A DNA stretch of 64,000 bases from Nesterenkonia pannonica (GCF_019575955.1 NZ_CP080575.1:2294001-2358000); one strand, 5' to 3'. Counted from the first letter of the stretch, positions 1 to 11,463 are shown. A program made the numbers and translations. Notes: generated by a model from the letters alone, not told the origin.

Positions 1-774
1 GTTGGACATGTCCTTGATGCCTAGCTTCTCTTTGACCATCGATTCGGCGAAGTCGCCAGCGGTTGCCGCCACGACCACGATGACTGCTAGGAGGACAGCC
101 GGCGTACAGGGGCTCATCGAAGACGATCCAGGAGAAGAGCGCGCTGACGGCTGCGGCACCGAGGAGCGAGTAAGCGAACCCTTCCCAGGACTTCTTCGGG
201 CTGACCTTGGGGGCCATGGGACGGCGGCCGAACAGTCGGTAAGCGATGTAGCCGAAGGTGTCGTTGCAGACCACCAGGAGAACGACGACGGTTAGTCGCC
301 ATGCTCCGTCGTCCATCTGCACCAGCAGCACAGCGAAGGAGACGAGGAAGGGCACCCAGCATCCGATGAAGACTGCTGCGGCGGCGGACTGGATCGGGGC
401 TTCTCCGCACCGATGGGCGTGGCCCTGACTGCTGAGCTCACCCAGACCCAGACGAGAATGAGCGCGCTTGTCACGGCGAAGCTCAGGACGAGGCCTTCCT
501 CTGCTGCGAAGTAGGCAGCGACCAGCATCCCCACGGATCCGACGCACAGCGGCACAACGGGCACGTTGTAGCCCTGGCCCTTGAGGGCGCGCGCGACTTC
601 CCACACTCCCAAGCAGAGAAGGACCGAGAAGAGGAGTATGAGAACTTCGACGAAGAAGAGGATACCGATGACTGCCGGGACCAGCAGCGCAGCGCCTGTG
701 GCTATTGCGGCGGGCAGGTCACGGCCACCCCGAGGCTCGTTGCGTGCGGGTTCGGGCAGCGTCGGGGAGGGCAT
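1..774 (-). CDS. cdsA: Phosphatidate cytidylyltransferase CdsA (3' end outside window)
   Basis: This integral membrane enzyme makes CDP-diacylglycerol from phosphatidate and CTP for phospholipid synthesis. The N-terminal part has several hydrophobic segments. The family signature is visible as SPKKSWEGF followed by a hydrophobic helix, then DFAESMVKEKLGIKDMSN before the gene runs off base 1. The reading frame must shift near 390 and near 100, both compatible with lost bases. At 170-175 the minus strand reads GCTTAC (Ala-Tyr) where the family has Ala-Gly, one of the GCCGGC-type lesions. It lies downstream of frr in the classic rpsB-tsf-pyrH-frr-cdsA order, which supports the call. Confidence 0.88.
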
Positions 775-788
775 GCGGTGTAGGAGGC

Positions 789-1345
789 TCAGACCTCGAG
801 CAGCTCGGCTTCCTTGCGCTTGGCCATGTCGTCGATGCGGTCGACATGCTTCTTGGTCAGGCTCTCGAGCTCTTTGGTGCCGCGTTCGGCGTCATCCTCA
901 CCGACTTCGCCGTCCTTGGCGGCCTTCTCCATGGCTTCTTTGGCTTTGCGTCGGGCGTTTCGCACGGACACTTTGTGGTCTTCGGCTTTGCCTTTGACGA
1001 GCTTCACGTATTCCCTGCGCCGCTCTTCGGTGAGGTCGGGCATGGTGATGCGGATCTGTTTGCCGTCGTTGGACGGGTTGGCTCCGATCTCGGAGTCGGA
1101 GAGGGCCTTTTCGATCTCACGCATCGCGGAGATGTCGTAGGGGGTGATGAGGATGGTGCGGGCGTCGGGGTGTTGAAGGACGCCAGCTGCTGCAGCGGGG
1201 TGGCGCTGCCGTAGTAGTTCACGAGCACCTTGGAGTACAGGGCGGGGTTGGCCCGACCGGTGCGAACGGTGGCGAAGTCTTCGCTGGTGGCTTCGACTGT
1301 CCGCTCCATGGCCTCTTCGGCCTCGAGCAGGGTCTCGTCAATCAC
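789..1345 (-). CDS. frr: Ribosome recycling factor (one frameshift)
   Basis: Ribosome recycling factor splits post-termination ribosomes together with EF-G. The protein starts [14 protein letters not shown], has the conserved [10 protein letters not shown] segment near residue 30, and ends with the typical charged helix ELLEV, about 185 residues in total, which is the normal length. The frame breaks near 1150-1170, where Ala-Ser-Phe-Asn-Thr-Pro should continue Asp-Ala-Arg-Thr-Ile; restoring one base in a C run repairs it. An essential gene broken by a single homopolymer base is best explained as a sequencing error. Confidence 0.93.
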
Positions 1346-1413
1346 GGGTCTCTCCTTGGGTGTCCGGTTGTGCCAGGTGGCAGTCTACTGAAGTGTGGTC
1401 GCGCGCGGCATGA

Positions 1414-2160
<747 letters not shown>

Positions 2161-2206
2161 GGGGTCCTCCGCGGCACGTGGCTTCTCGAACAGGGTGGGC
2201 ATAGGA

Positions 2207-2241
2207 AAAGGGGCGGCCACCTGGAAGATGGCCACCCCTTT
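2207..2241 (-). terminator. Rho-independent terminator after tsf
   Basis: A 13-base stem with one mismatch (AAAGGGGCGGCCA on the plus strand pairing with TGGCCACCCCTTT) and a 9-base loop lies between the tsf stop and the pyrH start. On the minus strand the hairpin is followed by a short T run. It would end or attenuate the rpsB-tsf transcript before pyrH. Confidence 0.75.
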
Positions 2242-2278
2242 CCTGTGAAGACGTTCAGCTCAGTCTAGCGTCTTTCGT

Positions 2279-3115
2279 TCAGGATCCGACGCGGAAGCGG
2301 ACGAAGCCCACAGCTTTGGTCCCGGCAGCGTCGAGGATCTGGCTGACGCTCTGCTTGGGGTCCTTGGCGAAGGGCTGGTCCACCAGGACGTGCTCCTTGA
2401 AGTACGCGTTGGTGCGACCCTCGATGATCTTCGAGATGGCCTGTTCGGGCTTGTTCTCGGCGCGGGCAGTCTCCTCGGCGATGCGGCGCTCATCGGCCAC
2501 CTTCTCCTCGGGAACTTCGTCGCGGACGAGGTAGCTCGGCGACATCGCGGCGGCGTGCACCGCGACGTCGTGAGCGGCGGCCTTGGCCTCTTCGGAGTCG
2601 TCTGCCACTGCAACGAGCACGCCGACCTGCGCGGGCAGGTCCTTGGCGGTCTTGTGCAGGTAGGCGTCGACGTATCCGCCGGTGATTTTGGTCAGGCGGC
2701 GGACGACGACCTTCTCGCCCAGGATGGCTGCCTCTTCGGTGACGTAGTCGGACAGCTTCTTGCCGTCGACTTCGTCCTCGAGCAGAGCTTCGACGCCGTT
2801 GTGGCCGCTTACCACAGCCACTTCGAGAACTTTGTCTGCGAGGGCGATGAACTTGTCGGACTTGGCGACGAAGTCGGTCTCTGCGTTGACCTCGAGCAGG
2901 TAGCCTACCTGGTCAGTCACCTTCGCAGTGATGAGGCCTTCGGCGGCCGACCGGCCTTCGCGCTTGGCCGCACCCTTCAGGCCCTTGATGCGGATGGCCT
3001 CGATGGCCTTGTCGACGTCGCCGTCGGACTCGTCAAGGGCCTTCTTGACGTCCATCATGCCTGCGCCGGTGCGCTCGCGCAGGGCCTTGATGTCGGCAGC
3101 GGTGTAGTTCGCCAT
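2279..3115 (-). CDS. tsf: Elongation factor Ts
   Basis: EF-Ts is the guanine nucleotide exchange factor for EF-Tu. The 278-residue protein is in one frame. It opens with MANYTAADIKALRERTGAGM and DVKKAL, the N-terminal UBA-like domain, and carries the TDFVAK motif near residue 80 that contacts EF-Tu. The start follows a GGAGG ribosome site. At 2808-2813 the plus strand reads GCTTAC; the resulting Val-Ser would be Ala-Gly if GCCGGC stood there, as in many homologues. It lies 31 bases downstream of rpsB. Confidence 0.97.
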   Translation of the reverse strand: MANYTAADIKALRERTGAGMMDVKKALDESDGDVDKAIEAIRIKGLKGAAKREGRSAAEGLITAKVTDQVGYLLEVNAETDFVAKSDKFIALADKVLEVAVVSGHNGVEALLEDEVDGKKLSDYVTEEAAILGEKVVVRRLTKITGGYVDAYLHKTAKDLPAQVGVLVAVADDSEEAKAAAHDVAVHAAAMSPSYLVRDEVPEEKVADERRIAEETARAENKPEQAISKIIEGRTNAYFKEHVLVDQPFAKDPKQSVSQILDAAGTKAVGFVRFRVGS

Positions 3116-3146
3116 GGGTTGCGTTCCTCCCGGAGGGTTTAAAGGA

Positions 3147-4055
3147 TCAGGCTTCGGTCTTCTCGGCAGCTTCGCTGGCGTCCGCGTTGGTGGGAACGGC
3201 GGCTTCGCCGGTCTCCTCCTCTGCGACAGCGTCTCCCTCGTTGGAGGGGGAAGCCTGGTCAGGCTGCTCGGCGCCCTTCTCGGCCGCGTGCTGCTCGAGC
3301 AGCTCGCGCTCCCACTCAGCCATCGGCTCTGCGGCTGCCTGGCTGGAGCCGCCGCCGCGCTTCTCGTCGCGGGCGATGAGGCCGTCAGCAGCCGCGTCTG
3401 CGATCACGCGGGTGAGCAGGTCGACGGAGCGGATGGCGTCGTCGTTGCCGGGGATGGGGTAGTGGACCTCGTCGGGGTCGCAGTTGGTGTCGAGGATGCC
3501 GACCACGGGGATGCCCAGCTTGTGAGCCTCGTCGACGGCCAGGTGCTCCTTGTTGGTGTCCACGACCCAGATGGCGGACGGAGTCTTGGTGAGGTTCCGG
3601 ATGCCGCCCAGGTTGGAGCGCAGCTTCTCCAGCTCGCGGGAGAGCAGCAGCAGCTCCTTCTTGGTGTACTGGGAGCCTGCGACGTCGTCGAAGTCGATCT
3701 CCTCGAGCTCCTTCATCCGCTGCACTCGCTTGGAGACGGTGGCGAAGTTGGTGAGCATGCCTCCGAGCCAACGGTGGTTCACGTAGGGCTGGCCGACGCG
3801 GGTCGCCTGTTCGGCGATGGCTTCCTGGGCCTGCTTCTTGGTGCCGACGAAGAGGACGGTGCCGCCGTGGGCGACCGTCTGCTTGACGAACTCGTAGGCG
3901 CGGTCGATGTAGGACAGCGACTGCTGCAGGTCGACGATGTAGATGCCGTTGCGCTCGGTGAAGATGTAGCGCTTCATTTTCGGGTTCCAGCGGCGGGTCT
4001 GGTGACCGAAGTGAACGCCGGAGTCCAGCAGTTGGCGCATAGTGACGACAGACAT
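3147..4055 (-). CDS. rpsB: 30S ribosomal protein S2
   Basis: S2 is a structural protein of the small ribosomal subunit. The frame is intact (302 residues). It begins [19 protein letters not shown] and contains the typical [23 protein letters not shown] and [14 protein letters not shown] segments. A C-terminal tail of about 50 residues rich in Ala and Glu is longer than in E. coli, a common actinobacterial trait. A GAAAGG ribosome site precedes the start. Confidence 0.97.
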   Translation of the reverse strand: MSVVTMRQLLDSGVHFGHQTRRWNPKMKRYIFTERNGIYIVDLQQSLSYIDRAYEFVKQTVAHGGTVLFVGTKKQAQEAIAEQATRVGQPYVNHRWLGGMLTNFATVSKRVQRMKELEEIDFDDVAGSQYTKKELLLLSRELEKLRSNLGGIRNLTKTPSAIWVVDTNKEHLAVDEAHKLGIPVVGILDTNCDPDEVHYPIPGNDDAIRSVDLLTRVIADAAADGLIARDEKRGGGSSQAAAEPMAEWERELLEQHAAEKGAEQPDQASPSNEGDAVAEEETGEAAVPTNADASEAAEKTEA

Positions 4056-4408
4056 GAAAAGTCCTTTCGGTGCCGGGCTTACAACATGGGCGTACCCATG
4101 CAGCGCTTACTCGTTTTATCGGTTGCGAATATCTCCGGCTTTCCCGGATTCCTAGCTGCGAAGCAAGCCGAAGCTCGCGGCCCCAGCACCTGCCTTGCCC
4201 AGATGTCTGGGCGTCGGAAGTGGACCGAAGGGGACGACCCGCGCAGAACGCGGGGAATCACAGCGCGTAGTCAGTTGGGCGCGCGGAAGGACCACGCACA
4301 CCAGCTGCTGGGCAAAGTCTAGCGGCACAGGGAAGGAATGCCCAACCACAGGGTGCGTCCTCGCTCTTGCACAGGTGTACCCGGCCGCTGGGCCTCAGGG
4401 CAGAGTGG
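4056..4408. other. Intergenic region upstream of rpsB
   Basis: No gene is supported here. The region must hold the rpsB promoter and leader on the minus strand. Two GCTTAC strings (about 4077 and 4105) may be further GCCGGC lesions, but no protein context tests this. The short inverted repeat around CAGATGTCTGGG near 4200 is too weak to name. Confidence 0.5.
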
Positions 4409-4964
4409 CATTCATGCCTTCGAAGACGACTGCCCGCCCTTGCCGGGGCGATGCTGTGCCTGATGATGCTGGCACTGCCCCTGACGACGGCGAGCGCGGC
4501 GGATCATCCCGACGATTGGAGGAGTCCGTCTGCAGGCGCGTCCGTGGTGCGCGCGTTTGCGGCTCCCTGCCCGTGGGCACGGGGCCACCGGGGTGCAGAC
4601 CTGGACACAGCCCAGAACGCGCAGATCCGCTCCCCGCTGACGGGGTCGTCAGCTTCTCAGGCAAAGTGGTCAACCGCCAGGTGCTCTCGATTAACCACGG
4701 CAACGGATACATCAGCTCCTTCGAGCCCGTCGACAGCGACCTCACAGTCGGAGACCGAGTCAGCCAAGGACAACCCATCGGGCACCTAGACACCTACGAC
4801 AACGCCACCCACCACTGCGACTCCCCTGCCTGCACTGGGGAGTCCGACACCACGGCGAATACATCAACCCGATGCTCCTCTTAGGCCCAGTCGAACCCTC
4901 CGTGCTGCTGCCCTCGACGAACGCTCCGATGCGTGACCTGTGGCTCCCCGAGCGAGATTCGTGA
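4409..4964 (+). CDS. M23-family peptidase-like secreted protein (frameshifted)
   Basis: This is likely a secreted LytM/M23-type peptidoglycan endopeptidase. A hydrophobic signal peptide (AMLCLMMLALPLTTASA) is followed by HRGADLD, the usual HxGxD zinc ligand region, then SGKVVNRQVLSINHGNGYISSFEPV and GDRVSQGQPIGHLDTY. After another frame change comes CLHWGVRHHGEYINPMLLLG, the LHxGVR-type ligand motif and family end. The frame breaks near 4440, 4625 and 4840. The start is unsettled: codons near 4409-4420 or a TTG at 4367 are possible. A role in cell-wall remodelling is inferred from the family. Confidence 0.75.
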
Positions 4965-5090
4965 TCCACCCCACCTGCGGTTATACGCTCATCTGCCGGG
5001 GAGTCGGATAGTTGCTCGGCAGATCAGCGATCATGGTCTTATGGAACGTGATGACCAGTTGCCGAGGAGCGTTTACGCGGCCGGAAACTC

Positions 5091-5899
5091 ATGGCCGGGG
5101 CTCTCACGATCCTGGTGGCAGTCGGGGTTGTGATGGCACTTGTGTGGGCCTTCCAGCGCTCCCTGATCTACTTCCCGGATACCACGGAGGTACCGCTTAC
5201 AGCTGAGGCCCTTTCGGGCGGTGAAGACCTGACTCTCCGAACCTCTGACGGCCTTCACCTGGGCGCGTGGTTCGCACCGGCATCAGCAGAGGCAGAGGAC
5301 CGGGCCTTAGCAGTGCTCATGACCCCGGAAACGGCGGAAACCGTGCCTCTCGGACCGGTCTGGCCAGTGAACTGCAGAATGAGGGTTTCGCAGTGCTCCT
5401 CCTGGACTATCGCGGCTACAGCACAAACCCGGGGATCCGAGCGAGGAGGGGCTCGTCCGTGATGGGATGGCCGCCGTTGTCGCCCTCGAGGCCCAGGGGT
5501 TTCCGCCCGAGCGCACCATCTATTTCGGAGAATCCATCGGCGGCGGCGTGATCGCCGCACTGCTGACCGAACGTCCCCAGCCGCAGCGGCGTTCCGCTCT
5601 CCGTTCACTGAACTGGCCGACGTGGGCCGGGAGCACTACCCGTGGCTTCCCGTGCGTACGATCCTTCGCGACGAGTTCCCGTGGCGGCACACGTGGGCCA
5701 GACCCAGGTGCCGATTTCTGTCATCCGGGCGGAGCACGACTCGGTGGTGCCGACTGAGCTGAGTGCGCAAGTTGCCGCTGCGGCTCCGAATCTCGTCGAG
5801 GAGCGGATTGTCGAGAATGCCGATCACAACGACCCGATCATGTTCGGCCCGGAGGTCGCAGAGGTGGTTGCCCGTCTCGCCGAGAACGTCGACCCCTGA
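5091..5899 (+). CDS. Membrane-anchored alpha/beta hydrolase (three frameshifts)
   Basis: The N-terminus is a single membrane helix (LTILVAVGVVMALVWAF) followed by QRSLIYFPD, typical of BEM46/YfhR-type alpha/beta hydrolases. The nucleophile elbow is GESIGGG, preceded by LLLDYRGYSTNPG, and the C-terminal part supplies the acid (AEHDSVVP) and the histidine (NADHNDP). Frame changes occur near 5330, 5440 and 5580-5690. At 5195-5200 GCTTAC gives Leu-Thr where GCCGGC would give the usual Pro-Pro-Ala-Ala before the sheet. The substrate is unknown; esterase or peptidase activity is possible. Confidence 0.8.
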
Positions 5900-6021
5900 G
5901 CCACGCATCTCCTCATTGCTGCGACCTCACTGAGCCGCAGGGGCGCATGAATCCGCGGGAGCGGCGACGTCCCTATGCGCAGGCGCAGCGCGCAGGGTCA
6001 TAGCGATCAGCAGGGGGCATC

Positions 6022-6343
6022 TCAGTCGGATTCGGGGCTCAGCAGAGGAACGGAGCTTGCCTCCACCGGCACGACGAAACTGATTCCGTGCGGGTCTCCG
6101 TCTTCGAAGAGGACTTCTTCGAGGCATGACAAGATCGGCTCGACTTTGTCTTCGGTCACCAGAATAATGAGCGCAGTCTGAGCTCCGACGAACCTGGCGC
6201 CGAAGAAAGTCCGCCGCGACTTCTGGCCCACCCCGAGCGGAGAGAGCGGTCACGCCGGTGGCCCCGGCTTCCTCAACGAGCGAGATGGCCTTTTCCTCCC
6301 GGTCATCGGGGATGATGACGAACACGGCCTTATGAGACATCAT
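6022..6343 (-). CDS. P-II-like regulatory protein paired with DUF1538 transporter
   Basis: The protein of about 106 residues starts MMSHKAVFVIIPDDREEKAISLVEEAG, continues with KSRRTFFGARF, then TALIILVTEDKVEPILSCLEEV and ends with an LLSPESD tail. The ferredoxin-like beta-alpha-beta pattern and the basic loop resemble P-II-like signalling proteins. One frameshift lies near 6230. Its start overlaps the stop of the upstream DUF1538 gene, so the two are translationally coupled. The likely role is to gate or sense the state of the DUF1538 membrane protein; the ligand is unknown. Confidence 0.7.
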
Positions 6344-7846
6344 GCCTCCGTAGATTCGACGTCGGTGCGGCTGGAATCAGCTCTGACGGAACTGAACCGG
6401 ATGAGAAGAGCGTAGCTCAGGACGGCGATCACTGGTCCGACTGAAGCGAAAGCGATAAGGCCGAAGCCGTCGACGAGCATGTCGCGCCCAGGCACCGCGG
6501 CGGCCAGCCCGATACCCAATGCGGTGATCAGCGGGACCGTAATCTCGCTGGTTGTCACGCCTCCAAGGTCGAAGGCCAGCGGAACGTGCTGTTTGGGTGC
6601 CAGAAGCAGCAGGACCATCGCCAGCAGATAGAGGCTTAAGCAATGACCAACCCAAACGGTGCGCCAGTGAGGATCCGCAGCACTCCTATCCCGATGCCCG
6701 CAGCTACCCCGCAGGCCACCAGGAGCCGAAGCGTGCCAGCCCGCAAGCGCTTCTCTGAGATCTCTTCAGCCTCTTCAGCAATCGCGATCAGCGCAGGCTC
6801 AGCCATGGTCGCAGCGAAGCCGATCAGCACTCCGAAGGCGACGATGAGGAACATCCGGTCAGTCTCTATGAGCTGTTCCGCCATCTGCTTACCATAGGGA
6901 TCAGCCCGAGTTCAAGACCAACGATGAACCCGTAGAGACCCAGAACCACCATGCCGAACCCCACTGTGGCCTGAATTGGGTTGCCCAGTCGCCGTCGCAG
7001 GATCACGAACTGGAAGAACAGCACGACCAGGATGACTGGCAGTACATCTCGGCCCACATAGACCAGCCCAACCATCAGGTCCAGCCACCACGGGAGCACA
7101 TCCTCTGTCCCATTGGCGACCACGGCCTCGCCCGGTGACCCAAATTGATAAACCACGAGGCCGTAGAGCTGCACCCCGACAATGGGGACCATCACACACA
7201 GGGCGACAAGCCCGAAGCCGTCACGGAGCCGACTGCGTCCGGTGATCGAGGACGCCATGCCTATGCCGATGGCAGCTATCAGGGGAACTGTCACGATGTT
7301 GGTGGTGACCCCGCCGGAGTCGTAGGCGAGGCTGGCGATCTCCGGCGGTGAGGAGACGGTAAGGATCAGCACGACCCCGTAGCCGATGAGGAGCATGCGG
7401 TGCAGCGGCCAGCCTAAGAACACGCGGAGTGCCCCCAGCACCATCACTGCGCCCACACTGACTGCGATCACCAGCCGGAAGACGAAGCCGTCCACCTGGC
7501 CTTCACTGACTACCTCGGCCTGGTCTGCCACCGACAGCAGTGCGGGTTCCGCGATCACTGCGGCAAAGCCGATCAGGAAGCAGAAGGGGAGGATTTTCCA
7601 CAGCGACGCCGACCGGATGAGCTTATTGGTGATGGACTTCCCGACTGGAAAGACGCTGCGTTCCAGACCCTCCAAGAAGAGGGCGATGCCGACAGCCACG
7701 ATCACCAGACCGCCCAGAATCGCGTACCAGTCGTCAGGCACTTGGCGGAATACCACCAGCTGAAACAGGGCCACCACGCAGAGAATCGGGACCAGAGCGC
7801 GCAGTGCGTGAATAAGTCTCCGTGTCAGCGCCTGAGCTAGTTTCAC
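6340..7846 (-). CDS. Duplicated DUF1538 membrane protein (putative transporter)
   Basis: This polytopic membrane protein of about 500 residues contains two copies of the DUF1538 unit. Matched motifs are IGFAAVIAEPALLSVA and IGFAATMAEPALIAIA, then GGVTTNIVTVPLIAAIGIG and GGVTTSEITVPLITALGIG. The GTG start at 7846 is chosen because it begins VKLAQALTRRL just before the first membrane segment, with an AAAGGG ribosome site. A frameshift lies near 6890. At 6634-6641 GCTTAAGC replaces GCCGGC; removing the two extra bases joins GLVIA to GLYLLAMVLLLL without a stop. The family is often found beside P-II-like genes, as here. The function is unproven. Confidence 0.82.
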
Positions 7847-8213
7847 GAGGACCCTTTCGGTAGCCGTCCCACTACTGCCTCCGACCCCGGCCCGGGGCGC
7901 AGTGGCTGCCGACGGCACCCCCGCACAGGGAGTGCGGGACTTCAATCCGCGATCAACGGACTATAACAACCAGAAGCCTCGAATCCTGGCTGGAAGTTGC
8001 TTTTCTCCAGTTCAGGACGACACTTTCAGCTCCAACAGCTCACAGCAGGCTAATCCAGAGGTCAGTGCAATGAGCCCTGCTCACTGCAAGGTCCTCCCGG
8101 TACGGGTGCCGCCACCAGAGAATGGGTGACGGCAGGTCGCCTCGCTTTCGACCTAAGACGATGGAACCTACGCCTGCATGCACCGGGGCGTCCGGCACCG
8201 CGGCGAATGGAGG
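7847..8213. other. Intergenic region, nothing recognised
   Basis: This is a 367-base gap upstream of the DUF1538 gene and downstream of the alkylsulfatase gene (both minus strand). It holds GC-rich short repeats such as GGCCCGGGGC but no convincing gene, RNA or terminator. Confidence 0.4.
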
Positions 8214-10096
8214 TCAGGGAAGGACGATCTCGAAAGCCGGATCGGGCTTGTCCAGCAGAGCCACGAGATCCTGCCAGCGGCCGATCGCTCCGGAATGCTG
8301 CAGCCGACCGGCTTCGGCCAAATCCGAAGGATCGGCCAAGCCGGTGACCAATAGCCGGAGCGTGGTGATGTCGCTGGTCAGTTCAAGCTCCAGGTCAGCC
8401 CCTGGGGTCGACGTGGGGTGGTGAGTCAGCACACCGTTGGCCAGAACGATCCGGATGCGACGGGCAGAATCGTTCAGTGCCCATTCGATGACGATGCGTT
8501 CGTCCCATGACCGAGGGCCATCAACGCGTATCGCGAGGGAGTCCAACAGCTGCTCCACACTGAGTGCCTGCAGAAAGTCGGGGGACGCTGTGCTCGTCGG
8601 CGTACCGACGTTGCCGTGGCGCAGCTCGTGGGCACCGGTGAGGAAGAAGTTTCGCCAGGTTCCGTTCTCTGACCCGTAGGCCAACTGTTCAAATGTTGAA
8701 GCCTGCAGTTCGCGTGCTGCCATGTTTTGCGGATCGGCAAAGATGACATGGTTCAGTACGGTGGCCGCCCAGCGAAAATCACCGGAGGAGTGTGCTTCCT
8801 GCGCGTGGTGGAGAGCCGCCTGAGCGCCGCCCATGGCTGTGACGTATCGGATGGCCTGCTCCTCCGGGGTGTTCCCACAGATGGGCTGGGTTGCCATCGA
8901 ACCACCCGAGATACCGCTGGTAGATGGCCTTCACGTTGTGGCTGACCGAACCGTAGTAGCCCCGCGCGTGCCAAGCCTGCTCTATGGCTTATGGCAGTTC
9001 GATCAGATCAGCGATCTCCGCTCCAACATATCCCCTGTTCAGGAGCCGCAATGTCTGATCATGCAGGTAGGCATACACATCCCGATGCAGGCTCAGGTAC
9101 TTCACGATACGTTCATTGCCCCATGTCGGCCAGTGGTGGGAGGCGAACGCCACCGTGATGTCATCGGTGAGAAGCGTGATGCTCTCGGTGAGATACCTAG
9201 CCCACTCGTGCGCGTCTCGAACCACCGCTCCCCGCAGGGTCAGCAGGTTGTGCAGCGTGTGGGAGGCGTTCTCTGCCAGGCAGACAGCACCGAGGTCCGG
9301 AAAGGTGAAGTTCATCTCGGCGGGCGCCTCGGTGTCGGGCGTCAGTTGGAATACGATCCTGACTCCGTCGACAATCTCCTGCTGACCGGTGGAGATGATC
9401 TCGGTCGTCGGCGCGATCAGACTCACTGTTCCGGTGCTGGTCGTCGCCCCCAGGCCAGCGCCGACCTGACCTTCGGGCCCTTTGGACAATGCCGCCCCGT
9501 ACATGTAGCCCGCACGTCTGGTCATCGCACCACCAGCGAATACGTTCTCAGCGACGGCCTCCTTGAGGAAACCGGCTGGGGCGATCACCCTGCACCTCCC
9601 AGCATCTACCTCATCCTGCGAGATCACTCCCTTCACTCCACCGAAGTGGTCCGCGTGGGAGTGAGTGTAGATGACTGCAATCACGGGCCTATCGCCCCGA
9701 TGCTGCCGATACAGGGCCAAGGCCGCAGCAGCGGTTTCGGTTGAGATCAACGGGTCGATCACAATGACCCCGGACCCACCTTCGACGAACGTGATGTTCG
9801 ACAGGTCCAACCCTCGAACCTGGTAAATCCCTCAATCACCTCGTACAGGCCGTGCATCGCCACAAGTCCGCTCTGTCGCCATAAGCTCGGGTTGACGCAC
9901 GGAGGCGCTGGACCTTCCAAGAAGGTGTAGGCCTCGTTGTCCCACACCACTCGACCATCCTCGGCCCGCACTGCCGCCGGGTTCAGTCCCCGACCCACCC
10001 ACGGCGGGCGTCCGCGTAGTCCTGCTGGTCCTCGAACGGCAGACTGTTGATCAGGTCGGCGTTCTGCTGGGCGATGAATTCACTCACCTCAGGCAT
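8214..10096 (-). CDS. Type III (metallo-beta-lactamase fold) alkylsulfatase
   Basis: This Zn-dependent alkylsulfatase resembles SdsA1 and BDS1 and would hydrolyse primary alkyl sulfates such as dodecyl sulfate to alcohol and sulfate. Visible motifs are [28 protein letters not shown] (first zinc site), [11 protein letters not shown] and [11 protein letters not shown], then the dimerisation region [24 protein letters not shown] and a C-terminal SCP2-like domain ending AFEIVLP. About 627 residues fits the family. The start [12 protein letters not shown] at 10096 is needed for the usual N-terminus. Frame changes occur near 9990, 9805 and 8890. An in-frame TAA at 8987-8992 lies inside the conserved ELPPAIEQ stretch and fits the GCCGGC lesion. 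No clear signal peptide is seen, so it is probably cytoplasmic. Confidence 0.88.
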
Positions 10097-10303
10097 CAGG
10101 CACTCCAGTCGTTGCACAAGCCCCTATTCTGTGCATTTCAGTGAACCAACAGAACAGCTCTTGGCACAACCCCTCTAGGCGCAATTCGATCAGGTTTCGC
10201 ACCTTGTTCGTCGGCTCTCTAGGGCCGGGGTGCACTGCGGCTGAGGTCGCTCAACGGCCCCTGTCCCAGCCACATCTGTTTCGCAGCACGCCATGCCTTG
10301 AAA

Positions 10304-10319
10304 TGTGATATGAATCACA
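10304..10319. promoter_or_regulatory. Crp/GlxR-like operator (perfect TGTGA-N6-TCACA)
   Basis: TGTGATATGAATCACA matches the Crp-family consensus exactly; the perfect symmetry extends to ATGTGAT/ATCACAT. It lies only 14 bases before the ATG of the alcohol dehydrogenase and partly abuts its AAGGAGG ribosome site, so bound protein would probably repress. Similar sites recur upstream of six other catabolic units in the window. Confidence 0.7.
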
Positions 10320-10333
10320 TCCAAGGAGGATCA

Positions 10334-11452
10334 ATGAAAATCCAAGCAGCAGTCGCGGAGTCCACGGGAGCACGAATCACCGTGGAGGAGCTCGAGCTCG
10401 AAGATCCAGGCCCCGGCGAAGTGCGCGTTCGCCTGGTCGCCACAGGCGTCTGCCACACGGACACCATCACGCGGGACGGCGACCTGCCGCTCCCGCTGCC
10501 CGGGGTGCTCGGACACGAGGGCGCGGGCGTCGTCGATGCCTTGGGAGCAGGGGTCGAGGGTCTCTCAGTGGGCGACCATGTCGTCATGGGATGGCCTCAC
10601 TGCGGAAAATGTCGCAACTGCCTGCGTGGGGAGCCCCGCTACTGCGCGCTGCTGGGACCGGCAGTGGCGTCGGGCGCCCGGTACCGGGGTCCGCTCGAAG
10701 GCAGCAGCGGCTACCGCCGCGCCGACGGATCCCCGATCTCCGGACACTTCTTCGGCCAATCCTCTTTCGCCACCTACTCGATCGCCGATGCGACGTCCCT
10801 CGTCCTCGTCGACAAGGACCTGGATCTGAAGCTTCTGGGCCCCTAGCCTGCGGTCTTGCGACTGGCGCCGGGGCCGTGCTCAACACTGCTCGACCGCAGC
10901 CTGGGGAGAGCATCGTCATCTTCGGCGCCGGCGCCGTAGGGCTTGCCGCCATCATGGCTGCACGGACGACATCGGCCGCGATCGTCATTGCTGTGGACCT
11001 CCATGACTCGCGCCTCGACCTCGCTCGCCAGTACGGGGCCACCCACGTGATCAATGCGCGCGCACAAGACGTGCTGGAGAAGATCGCGGAGTACAGCGGC
11101 GGCACTCCTGACTACGCCATCGAATGCACCGGCGTGGTCTCAGTCATCGAGCAGGCGGTGAAATGCATAGGCATGCTGGATACGTGCATCCTGGTCGGCG
11201 GAGCTCCGGCCGGAGCCCAGTTCTCCGTCGAGCATCAGCTTAAGCACTCTGGGGAAAGCGGATAGTCGGCACGCTCGGGGGCAGCGGAACGAGTTCTGAG
11301 CTGATTCCGGCGCTGATCTCACTGCACCGCCTCGGACGGTTTCCCTTTGATGAGCTTCTCAGGTTCTACCCCTTGAAGACGTCGAGACGGCCATCCAAGA
11401 CAGCCTGAGCGGAGATGTCATCAAACCCGTCCTGGACATATCGCCAGCGTGA
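10334..11452 (+). CDS. Zinc-dependent medium-chain alcohol dehydrogenase
   Basis: The protein of about 370 residues belongs to the class III/benzyl-alcohol type of medium-chain dehydrogenases. Catalytic zinc ligands are in GVCHTDT and GHEGAG; the structural zinc cysteines are in CGKCRNCLRGEPRYC; the NAD-binding loop is GAGAVG followed by VDLHDSRLDLA. The ATG at 10334 is preceded by AAGGAGG. A lost C near 10850 breaks the frame in the LACGLATGAGAVLNTA segment. At 11238-11245 GCTTAAGC replaces GCCGGC; restoring it gives HQPALWGKRIVGTLGGS, the family motif. With the adjacent alkylsulfatase it could oxidise the alcohol released from alkyl sulfates, but this is inference. Confidence 0.88.
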
Positions 11453-11463
11453 TCCTCAGGCCC

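Noticed and set aside
2390-4322. Long plus-strand reading frames opposite tsf and rpsB
   Set aside because: They are antisense shadows caused by high GC; the minus-strand genes have clear family matches and ribosome sites.
7621-7626. GCTTAT strings at 7621 and 35277 as lesions
   Set aside because: They encode plausible Lys-Leu in both proteins and do not share the GTAAGC core; no frame problem exists there.
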